The notes beneath the pieces are model-generated. The model saw nothing but the letters and a program-made list of their open reading frames with translations, was not told the origin of the DNA and did not search any database. A DNA stretch of 64,000 nucleotides from Symsagittifera roscoffensis (taxonomy: Eukaryota; Xenacoelomorpha; Acoela; Convolutidae). This document shows positions 13,501 to 25,500 of this stretch, one piece after another (position 1 is the first letter of the stretch; each line of letters opens with the position of its first letter). The translations under genes and the position numbers were made by a program. Location: NCBI RefSeq assembly GCF_963678635.1, contig NC_087067.1, forward strand, positions 8,975,716 to 9,039,715. Reading direction: 5' to 3'.

Positions 13501-16500
13501 TTAATTTTTTTCAATAGCTTGCTGCTCACGTGAACGCTTAGTGCCTCTAGATGTGATCGATATTTTAATTGAATTATCTGGCCATACTTTTAATGTATTC
13601 TTATATTAGAATACATCAACTAAAACTCTGGCCAAATATTTAAATCAAAATATCGATCGCATTTTGGGGCACTTCTAGTAAAGTATGTAAATATTAAGAA
13701 TTGAATAAAGTAACGTGTTTCAGTGCCTCGAGATACGATCGAACTAGTCCACGCAACCTCCGAGCGCCAGGTGGTCTCCAAGACAGGTTTGGTGGTCGGC
13801 TGGTCTGCAATTGTGACCCAGAAACTGTCCTGCACATTTCACGTGAACAGGTTCCCCTTCGACTCCCAAGAGTGCAACATCCGATTGCAGCCGTGGGCGT
13901 GGGAAAGAGGCGCATTCCAACTAAGTAGGAAAAACGAAAAATAAGCACAGGGTTCTAAATGGCGAGGTTGACAGAGCTTTCTAATACAGACATTTTTTGG
14001 TTTATTGGTTAATCCGCCAATATTTAGAACAAAAACGAAAGCGATTAATTTTTCTACACAAACAAACTGTCAACATAAGATCTAAATATCAGTTGCGAAG
14101 CTTTAGGTAAAATTTTCAATTGATTTGAGCAGTAGATGCTAGCGCTGAGCTTAGGGGGAAGTCTTAACCCTCAAGAACTAATATAGGATATAGCTCAGAT
14201 ACTTATCAATTAGAATAGAACATTTGGTTTGTCCTGTATTCTGATAGGATAAATAAATGGAAAGGTTTTATTTTGATTACCTTATTTGATAACCAAATGG
14301 TATTAAAACTGAATTTTTTCACGTTTTTTGTGTTAAATCTAGTTGTTTCCAAATAAAATCGAGCGCATGACATATTTTTTTTTCTAAAGTGCTTTTGTTT
14401 GTGATTAAGTAGCATAAAATATTATAGTGGTTTAATATTCAATTTCATAGTTTGGGTTTTTATTAATTTTTGAAATCGAAATGAGTTTTTTCTGGAATGT
14501 TTGACATAGTATGCGCCAGACGTTTCACTGTTTTCTGTTTCGACTAACCCACAAAGAGCAACAACCCAACCAATGCTGAAAGCTATTGAAATTTTTCGAA
14601 GAGTTGATTTTAAAATTTACAAGGAAAAAAATGAATAGTATAATATCTTTTATTCAAACCTACACAACAAAACAACTTTGCATTACATACAATTTTTTTT
14701 AAACAATATGAAGTGATAAATCAAACCTATAAATTGCAGGTTTCGTGTCAATTAATCATTCCGAAAGAGTCTTTTTGGTTTAAAAATATCTGAACTTTTT
14801 TGTCTGCTGGCATGTAGCAACATAGGATTGATGGCTCAAATGTTGTATTTGTAGATATAAAAAACAATTCTCAAGAGTTTCCTCCACTTTACAATTCCCA
14901 CAGAATTTTTTAATGTAGAACTTTGCTGCTAAATTTGAGCTTATAGAAATTGCTCTCATAGCGTCAACATGACTTGCTGCATAAGCAAACAACTCTTTAC
15001 TTTCAAACTCCTCTATAATCATTTCGGGTTTTTTTCTGTATTTTTTAGTTTGGCGCAACAAGATTGTACGAAAACCTACATTTTGTCTGCTTTAAGAAGT
15101 CTCTGCAACCATTTTTCCTTAGCTTATCAAATCAATGCTTAATATACAAACTTCGTCAGTAACATTTAGACACAGCGCATCAGTGAACGACTCTTGGATA
15201 ATATTTACGTCGCAAATCTTATCAAAGGAACTGTAGAAATAAGCACCAAAAACTCAGTCTTGCTAGCTACAGGAAAAAAGTGAGACAATTTTTTTCTCTG
15301 AACTCGATGAGCTTCATGTTTCAATTCAATAGATCAGTCTCATTCAAAATTTTTGAACAGTTTTCAAGTTTTTAAGCAAAAAATCTTTGATTGATTTTTG
15401 AGTCGCCTCTTTATTCAAACAAGTTGGGATGGTCTGATTGCATCTATGTATAATCTGGTTTCCACAGGAAATGTGGTTTATAATTTCTTCGATTCAGCAG
15501 CAAAAAGATGATTCTCGTCGCTCTCCTAGGATCAACGTCTGCGTAAACAAAATTGTTGCCTTTTTTACAATTTTTTTTGCACAAAAATGTCTATTCTGGT
15601 CAACTGCATACCCAAGCTTCTATAAAATCTGACGCGAGCAATTGAACTGATCTGCTTTTCAATTTGAAGCTAGATATCAGCATTTTTTTAAAGTGTTGCC
15701 GCAATTTGTTCTCACAAGCATAACTTTCACTCACTACAAAAGTCAGTTTGTCCAACCTCACAGTTACGGGGTTTCTAAAAGTCGGGTGAAGAGTCAGTCT
15801 GATTTTTTTAATCAGCAATTGGTGCAAAGAATTTTTTTTTGGTTTCTGAGCTTCGAACGCTTGTTTTTGATCTTCGAAACAAGGTTTCTGGACAAGAAAA
15901 AAGAGCTTCTGAACAGGAAAATTTGTTCATTGGTTGCAACAACCACCCACAAAGCAACAGACAGTTTTCTTAGATTGTAAAAATTCTCAGTTTTAAAATC
16001 AAGCCCTGAATTTTGAAGAAGTGATATCATATTTTTTTGAAAATTGCGAGTTCCGTTAGGTAAAGCTGTGATTTTCAAAACAAAATGTCATTTCGTAAAA
16101 TCTTGCTGCCATGTCTTGGCGCAATGATTAGGAGTTAAGTTGTCTTGCTTCAAAACCCGACGGTTTGCTTGCGGGTATTTGATAAATGCTTGATAAATTC
16201 TTGTCAAGTACAGATTTTATAACAAAAGAATTGAAAGACGTCCGGTAACGTCTTCCCGTGTGGGTTAACACATATCTCTATCACTTTCACAAATTGGCTC
16301 AAATTTCTCTTGACTTTTATTTGCTAGACTTGGAAATTGGTTTCAAATTTTCAGCCTGCTGATTTTTTTTGTAATGGTAAAGTAGGATTATTTATGCAAA
16401 GCTTCAAAGCTTTAAAAAAAAACTTCTGTGGTATCGTTGCGATAACCCTTGAAAGTAGTCATTACCTTCATCGGCCAAATCTTCTGTAGGTACTTGCAAT

Positions 16501-19500
16501 TATTGCAACCAGATGCAAATACGGTCTTGGTTTGAGTTTTTATGCTCAGCGGGTCCATTTTTGTTCAATTTTTGTTATTTTTGATAAATATAGTGTTTCC
16601 TGAGATGAAAAAAAAAACAGTTTTAGATTGAATTAAAATTAATTCCTTCCAAAATCGGTACAAATTTTTAGCTTCCTGTGAGCCTTGAAGCCATTGAATG
16701 GTTAATTACTGAATTTGAAAATAGATTTGTTTCAGAAATCGACCATATATGGACCAGCACAAATGGAGCTAAACTTGCGCCTCTGAATCTGAGATACTAC
16801 ACTGAGCACGAGCAATGGGCAGTGGACAAACAGGGAGTTCTGATCGAAGAGGTTGAAGAATGGGACCACCCTTCGGGTGGCAACACAAGCATGATCACCA
16901 TACGAGGATAGTTGAATTAGACGAACGAAGTCACGCAGACAGAGCATACAATACAAGAAGTGAAAATAAATACATTTTTTTTGTTAAGACTATTTATTCA
17001 CGAGGGAAAGATCCAACACCCGAGCTGTACAGCTCATCGCGGCGAACCGCTGTTGTACCCCTGATTAAGAAATACATACAATTTTTTTGGTTATTTTTCT
17101 GGGCTGGGTAATGTTGCCTAACCCTCAAGCAACGAGCACGGAACATGTGAGTTATGACCGATGTGGTTAACTCATAGAGTAATTTCGGATAGGGTACACC
17201 GTCTGCTCGTCACGCTATCTTATTTTCGGCCGGATATAATCGTGCAACTTCTTAGTCTAATACCGATCCTAATCTTACTCTTATACTTTCTAGTCTCAGG
17301 GTGTTTAACTAGTCTCTGCTAGGCTCAATAGATCTAGGGTATACTGGTTTGTTGCGGCTGCTGAAGTTCTCTTGGAGAGACAACTAATTTCTAAGTTAAA
17401 TTCAAATCTCTCTGGTGCTGAAATTACAAGTAATTTCAGCACTTACAAATAAGTGGGTTGTTAGTTAGATGGATCATGATTGGTTAATATTAAAAACTTT
17501 ACAGTGGTAAAATATCTAATTTATCCAATCATGAAATATAGTTTAGATCAGGTTCCACATGGTGGGCCTCGAACATCCGACCTTTCGATTTAACCTGTTC
17601 ACCACCCCCCGCTTGTCATTTTTTTTGTCTGGAATAGCTTATAAAAACACAAAATTATTTTTAATAAGTAAATGAAGTAAATATTTTCTGGAACACCTTC
17701 TTTTGGAAGATAAAAACTCGTTCGCCTGTCGCCATCATAGAAAAAAAATTAGTTTAGATTTTGGAATATTAAAAATGGTAATTTCTAAGAGCTATAGAAA
17801 ACGTTTTATTCTGTCTGCCTGAAAACGACGTTTATTTACAATTGCAGTTCCTCTGAGGAGAAGATCTCTCTTCTTCGGGATTTTCCTCATCTACCCAAAT
17901 GTCCTGCTCTACTTTCTTTCTATCTTCACTTTCTTCCTTCCACCAGGTACAAACCTTCAACCGACTTAATCAGTTTTAAAAAGAGTGTTTATTTCCACCC
18001 AAATTCGCACATCTCAAATTATGAAAACGGAAATAAAAGTTATTAACAATTTATAAAGAACATTTTTTTATTATAAAAATGTACTCAAAATTATAAAAAT
18101 TTGTAGTTAATGATGGGCTTTCAAGTTGACGACGGAATAAACAGAGACCCCAAAACTAGGGTAGCTGTTAATAGGTTGAAGTTTTAAGCTCTATTGGAGC
18201 AAAATTCAACCGTTAAGCTGGCACTTATTAGGAATTTTTTTTCTTTGTTAATGGAGTGAGGATCTTGTCAAATAAAACACTAACAACCATTTCAGACATT
18301 ACCTTGCCTAGTGAGACAATTGTTGTTCTGATAGCGTCCCTAGTAATATTTAGTCCTCATGGTATTTGCAACTGATTTGTTTAATCAACGGCTTACAGAG
18401 TTCTAGCTGACGTGCTGTTTATTTTTTGGACCAAGTAAACATCCCCCGAAGCAATTGGGGCGGGGGAGAAGGTTAACTTGGTTCTAAGTTGTAAAATTTC
18501 AGCCCATCAGAATCGAGCATTTTACATGCAGCGCTTAGCAAATGCGAATTAAAATGGAACTGCTGGTTGGAAAATCTTAGCTTGGTCTATCTGTAGGTGG
18601 GGGAGGGGGGAGGGTTTGATTTTATTTTTTGGGTAAAATTATTAACTTGATTTTCTTCATCTGTTTTTGTTGAAGAGTCGGGCGAGAAAGTAAGCGAAGA
18701 TACTCTTTTGAAAATGTTTTGTTAAATTCTAATCTATTTTTGGTTAGTTCTAAGCTATTAAGGTCTTATTTGTAAATTATGGTCGCACCAGGTGTGTTAT
18801 GACCTCACTGGTTAACTCATAGAGTAATTTTGGATAGGGTACACCGTCTGCTCGTCACGCTATCTTATTTTCGGCCGGATAGATTCGTGCAACTTCTTAG
18901 TCTAATACCGATCCTAATCTTACTCTTATACTTACTAATCTCAGGGTGTTTAACTAGTCTCTGCTAGGCTCAATAGATCTAGGGAATACTGGTTTATTGC
19001 GGCTGCTGAAGTTCTCTTGGAGAGGCAACTAATTTCTAAGTTAAATTCAAATCTCTCTGGTGCTGAAATTACAAGTAATTTCAGCATTTACAAATAAGTG
19101 GGTTGTTAGTTAGATGGATTATGATTGGTTAATATTAAATATTTTACAGTGGTAAAATATCCAATTTATCCAATTATAAAATGTAGTTTAGATCAGGTTC
19201 CACCCACCCGGGTTTTCCAGAGTTTTTTAGAATTATCTTTCTGCAATTCAAAGGATGGATGATGAACGTTGGTATTTGGCGAATATCATATTCTTGTCCG
19301 GTTCCTCTTGTTAAGGAAGTTCCAGGACGCTGGAGTTAGGGACATACAATCGTTGCGTCGTCTTGTGACAACGACTGTGATCCCCAATGAAATCAATCTG
19401 ATTTAAAAATGATTTGCTATGACGGGTTTTTCTGTATTCTGTAGAGAACTTGTTTTGTGTTCAACCTCGTCTGGAAATGGCGTGGAGATCGTGTGTGGAA

Positions 19501-22500
19501 GGGATGCCTCGTAACTCGGATCTGTACGTATACTTGAACATCGAGGTGGTCATTGGTCTAGTTCAATGAAGTCCTTTTCTGCGAAGTCAAGTCGTACTCT
19601 AAATCCTTTGAGTTGTGATTGTGGACGGCAAATCGGTTGTGGTTAGCCATTCTTGTTCGAGTGTAATGGGATCATTTTGTCTTTGGATGTTCGTCTTTGT
19701 TGTTTTGTGTTGATCTTTATACTGCAAGGTATGATTTACATTTTATAAAATTTTTATTATCTTGGTTTTTTAATTATGAATTTAGTTAGTTGTTTTCACA
19801 AAACATTTTGTTTTAGTTCTGTTATTTTGAAGAGTTACTCACCCTTGAGTACCTCTTATTAAAAATAGAAGTGTGGTCACAAAGCGTGGATGTAGCGCGG
19901 TGGGTTAGGCCGGCTATAGAGCATGCTCAGGACGTCCTCTCTGGTGGGTTAGGCCAGGAGTAGGAGTATGGTTTCGTGCGGTTTCTTTGAGAGGTCCTGT
20001 TATGTGATAACATTTTATGTTGGGTTTATGTTGGTCTTTCTTATGTTTCTTTGGTTGTGTCCTTTTTTCAAAAATCAAATTGCTTTTGTTATGGGTTTGT
20101 CTTTTGACTTTTTTGTGTTTTATTATTTCTTTCTTAGACTTTATAATAGTCTTCAAAAGAATAAATTATCCAGTTTTAAACTGGGTTAATCCGGTTTGGG
20201 TACCGTTGGTTTTCTTTTCTTAGTCATGCTGTTATTTTATGATTTGTGGTGTTTAGTAAGCTGCGTTGGTTAGTTTGGTTTAGTATATAATTCCTTTCCA
20301 ACCGGGTTAAAGGAAAGTTTGAAATTTGTTATCGTGTGTTAGAGTTGTTGAGTGTGAAAACTTGAAACTTAAAATTTTTATCTAAGCAATTCTTCGTGGT
20401 CGAGCTGTGCGAATTTGGATAAAATTCCTGTTCGAGTGAATGAAAATATCAAAAAGTTAGTACTGCATTTTCATTTTATCAATTTATTACATAGAATTTC
20501 AATTTTACTGCTAGTTTTTGGGGGAAATTTAAAGTTATAAATTTTTATCATAATTAAATTTACTGCTTTATGGGGGAATAATTTATAATTTAATGTACTA
20601 CATTTGGTATGAATTTTATCATATTATCTTGTGTAAAATAATAATGAAGTTTAGAAGAATTTTAACAAGTTTATTTTTTATTTTTCTTTTCTGTTTTTTT
20701 GCAGATAATCGTGGTATGAAGACTAAAAATGTAAAAGAAACATGAGTAAAGAATGGTTAGTACTAATTTAAATTTATTAGTTAAGAATATTTTTAAATTA
20801 TACTTACTTGTTAGTTGTCTGGGAAAAAGCCGTGGGAAAAGATGTCGTGTATTATGTCCGAAGTTGTTAGTAATTTTGCTAGTATGCGAATGATGTTTTT
20901 AGTTTGGAGCAGTGGCCAAAGCAATTGAAGTGCTTTAATGGTTTTTAGTTCTTCGGTGCCTACTGCAAACTCATAATGTGTGTTTTGAATGAGGTTATAT
21001 ATTTTGTGATTATATTTAGTATTGTGAATAATTTCTAATATTGGGATTTCTATAGGTTGGATAAATTCATGTGGGATAAGGAAGGGTCTGGATTCTTCGG
21101 CATTAAAGGTCTTCGTGATGGGACAAAATATATACATTTGTGTTACTGGGTCATAATTGCGGAGGATGCCGTGGAGGTTAGTCTCCTTGATGCAATAGGT
21201 GAAATTAAGAAAAAATGGTGAAGAGTACTTCGAGTTAAAAAACTGAAAACGATGGTGTGGTTGTCTTGATGGAGTATGTAAATCAAAATGATTTTCTATA
21301 AAGCGATAGTATGTATATGTATGAGTCTGTTTAGTGCGTAACATAATGTTGTGTGAACAGTGCAAATCGCGTTCATGTGGTGCAAGGAAGTGAAAGGTTA
21401 GTGAAAATAACTGAAATTTTTCTTTAAAACTGTCGTAAGCTTGAATGTCAGTTAGTGCTTCAGAAATGATGTGATCATATTTTCTATCAAAAATATTAAG
21501 TGTGAATACATATGACGTTTTGATGAAGAATTTTTCTGTTAGTTGTGGGTTAGCGAAGCGGTCGTCATCTAGAAATTAGTCTTGATTAGTTCGGATGATA
21601 TTATGGTCATAATATTCTATTGTAAATTCGTTAGCTCGGGGTGCATTGAATGTTTTTAGTGATTTTTTATATCGTATATAAGTAAATTGTCTAGGTGTTA
21701 GTGTTGCGGTGAGTCTATATACCATATCTTTATTCTTTTCTATATCGTTAGTGGCAGGCAAAGGGGATTAGTAAAATGGTAATATGCTGTCCAATGAAGT
21801 GTTGGCAATAAAACATGTTCATCTACAAAACTACGTGTGTCGTTAGTGTCACTAGGTGTGTTTAAAGTATATTGTGGGAATGAGCGTAAGGTGATTGCTA
21901 GAAAATCTTTCGTGTTGGTGTGGTGTGGATGGTTTATATAGTCGCAGGCTGTTCGTGGTTTGGTCGGGAATGGATGGTTCGGGAATTTTCTTTTAAAAGT
22001 GCGATAAGCTCGGTGGGTGCTATTTGATGATTCGGTGGTTGTGGATGATTGTGCTAATGATGCAGTGTAAGCTGAAGAGGGTGTAGGTGTAGGTGGGTTT
22101 GACAATTCTATTGTGGATGAAATTTGATTTATAGTGAGGATGTTAGGGTGTATTAGCTGTTGTTGTATGGTGATAAAATTATCGAGTTCTTGGGAGATTT
22201 GGGGGGTATCTGGAGAATTATTAGATGATCGGTCGGAATGAAATGGAGAATAGGTTGGGGTTACTTGTGAAGCATAAGAAGGAGTAGAAACGGATGGGAG
22301 TGGGTTATTTGGTGGGATCGGTTGAAAAGGGGGTTTTGAAAAAACTGAGGAGTTGGTTTGGAAATTATTGGATGGAGATGGTTCGGAGTCTGCAAATTCG
22401 ACAGGGGTTTCTAAATTAGGGTTATTAAGTTGTGAAATGGAGTATAAAACTGAAATATCTCAATTAGTATCCGAATTCATGCTTGATGATATATTAATAA

Positions 22501-25500
22501 TTGGAAAATAGGGTGGCGGGAAAGCAAAAAGTGGGATTATTGGGATTGGAGTGTAGTGTGGAGATTGGTTGGATGGGAATTTGAGCGGCGTAGGGATCCA
22601 AGTTGTCGGCTCATCGTGGGCTAAAAAAAATGATTATTTTGAGACTGAAAAGCGGTGGTATGGGGTTGTTCTATAGTTTGTTCATATGTATTATCATCTT
22701 GTGAATGATATGTCATTATATGTTGTATGGGACTTTGCGATATGTTTTGTCTAAAATTTGGGTTATGTGTTATTGCTAGGTTTCGGAAATTACGTGGGAC
22801 TAAGGATAATGGATGGTTATGTGGTAGGGGTGGCAACTGTGGTGCGGTAGGTGTTACTTCTATGTTATTATGTTCTTCGTCGTATGTGTTCTGTCTTGTC
22901 GCTATTTTTGTATTATATTCTTTTATTTGTGCGTCTAGAAGAATTTTGTTGATTGATGATGAAAAAATTCCAAAAAATCCTGCAAATAGTATGCGTGCTA
23001 CACTTGCTTGTCTATTTACTTGTGTGTTATAGATTCCTTTTAAAAGTGAAAAAAGAAATCCTATAAAGTTAAACATTGCGTATAGGATAGTTAATTTTTC
23101 TAAGATGTAATAGGGCCATCCTAGAAAATCGAGAATTTCATTTTTTAGTGTAACAAAGCTAAAAATATTTATAGGTAAAATATCTTGTGGTCTGTGTTTT
23201 TCACCGTTTAGATATATGTAGTCTTTAATGTCTTTAAAATATCCGCTATAATCTTGTGTATAAATATCTGCAAATCCTGCGGTTTCGGCAAGTTTGCGTA
23301 AATTTTGGTCAATTGATTGTCTTTGTATAGTGTCCATTTGTGTTAATAATTCTTGGAATTGTTGTGTTCTAATGTGGTGTTGGATATCTGATTTTGAGTA
23401 TATTCCAATTGATTGTAAATCAATATTTGGATTACGAGCAATAGCTCTGATGCTTTCGGGTGAAATTTTTTTGATTGATTGCATTAACGTGGGGTATGGA
23501 GTAAGAAGATAATATTTATCTTCATCAGGGTTCAATTTTACTACATTGTGGCTATTTTCTGATCCACATGGGACTGCGGTATCCCAAAAATATGTTCGTC
23601 TTGAAAGTGTGTCAACAAAATGTACCTTATTTTTATAAAAGATAGGGATTCTTTTATAGCATCGTTTATCTTCAAAAACATATGGTGGTGATACTTTTTT
23701 GGTACAAGTATAAAACCATAAAATGTTTCCTTCGTAGTCTAGAAAATTTGATCTATTTCCTGATAATAAATATCCTGCGTAGGGTATTTTTAATACTGCT
23801 AGTGCGAGTGATTGTAGGATTTGTGTCCTTTCTAATTCGCATAGTTGGTGAAGTTTTTCTAATTCGGAGAGTGACATTTCTTGAAAAATTCGACTTATCG
23901 TGTAGTCTAACTTCATATCTAAGTAGATATCATAGTGGATATTACCAAAATAAGTATTATTCATTAGTGATAGTTCTTGTAAACGTGTGCTTCTAGTGTC
24001 ATGTGGCTTTAGTTTTCCACCAGGTTGACCATTACTTTTTTGAAAGTTAACTGGTATATATGATGTTCCTTCGTGTAGAGGGTGACCTGTGCCATAAGGG
24101 TCAATTTTTATTTTTCCAGTGGTCATGTCGAAACTTTTTTCGTATTCAACTAATATTTCAGAATATTGTGTTTTGTGTAGTGGGTTTCTGTATTTGCATG
24201 CGATTTCTGTTTCTTGATATATTTGGAAACGTGTTAATTTATTTTCTATATTATCGAGATTTTGAAAATCAGTACTTTGTTTTCGTGATTGATGGACTTG
24301 TTCATATGGAATTGATTGTATAAAGTATTTTTCTAGAAATTTTATCATTCGAGCGTGTATTTTTGCTACTTGAAATGTTGTGCAGGTATCTTCGGGAAAC
24401 CAAACAAGTGTTGCTTGTGTCCGTGTTGTAGGATCACAATAACATTGATCGTTTTTACAAGGTAATCTAATTCCTTGATAGATCATTGTGTTGTCGAATA
24501 AATCTCGTGTGAGTTGTATTTTTTCGAGTTGTATTTTCCAATCGAAAAACATTATTTCTTGATATCCTTTATTTTTTGTGTCTGCTTTGCAGTTTGATGA
24601 ATTATTTATACCAATGTGTCGTATCCAGTGCATATCGTGTATGTCATAAGTTAATCTTCCGTGTGCGCCGTTGTATGGGTATTTTTCATCTAGTTTTATA
24701 CGTCCTTGATATCTTTCAAGTTCTGCTTGATGTACAGAATCGACAAAGACTTGAAAATATACTAGTTTTCTGTCGGTGTTTTTATTTTTTGTGATATTTA
24801 ATCTGAGTAGCTCGTTTTTACAATCATCGGGATTTAGATGTAGAAGTCGTTCTATATTACTTTGGTAGAATGATTCGTGGTCAAGTCGGTTTTTATTTCC
24901 GTTTGAAACTTGTGAACAATGTACTTTCTTTTCGGAAAATGTTGCTGTAAATTTATATCCTGCGACTGTTGTTGCTCGGGTTTTTGAATACAGTGTCACT
25001 ATGACATTTGTAGTTTCTATAGCTTGTGGTTCCGTTTCGCATTGTGATACTTGATTTATTGCATATTTGTGTAGTGTTTTTTGTTCGTTTTCTTCACAAT
25101 CGTAGTGTGTTACTAATAAGTCCTGGGGTCCTGTGCGGGGAGAAGGATTTGTGTTCTGATCGGAAAATGCTAGTAAAAGGATTTGTTGAAGTATCAATAT
25201 TTTTAGAATATACATGTGTATGATAATCCTGAGTATGGGTTATAAAATGTGATGTAACCAATTGTCTTTTTGGTGTATCTGTCGTATTTTTATATTACTT
25301 CAGTTGTTATAAATGGTGGTGGTAGCGATTGAGCTGTTATATTGGGTGGGTTTAATGGGTAAGGATGTTGAGCAATGTTGTTAAGTTTAACCGTGATTTC
25401 AAATTTTAATTGTAGACTATTTTGTTGGAGTATTTGGATGTTATGGTCACGAATGTCTTCGTGGATGTCTTGTCTATATTGTAGTTTATGGAGTGCCCAA

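Larger units (their letters stand above)
16907..17847 (+). other. Receptor intron 4 (GA...AG)
   Basis: The intron starts GATAGT and ends TTGCAG. It contains 241 bp of unassigned sequence, with a small perfect inverted repeat GAGCTGTACAGCTC near 17019, then the partial LTR at 17148-17557 and a tRNA-like remnant beside it. GA-AG introns are a known minority class in Oikopleura dioica; assignment here rests on frame and phase alone. Confidence 0.65.
17148..18695 (+). repeat. 1.55-kb direct duplication, copy A
   Basis: It matches 37146-38694 with about 98% identity by eye (some 20-25 differences). It contains a partial LTR, a tRNA-like remnant, intron sequence, TM1 exon copy A, the following intron and the first bases of exon 6. 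The left edge lies inside the LTR and the right edge inside exon 6. Confidence 0.92.
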
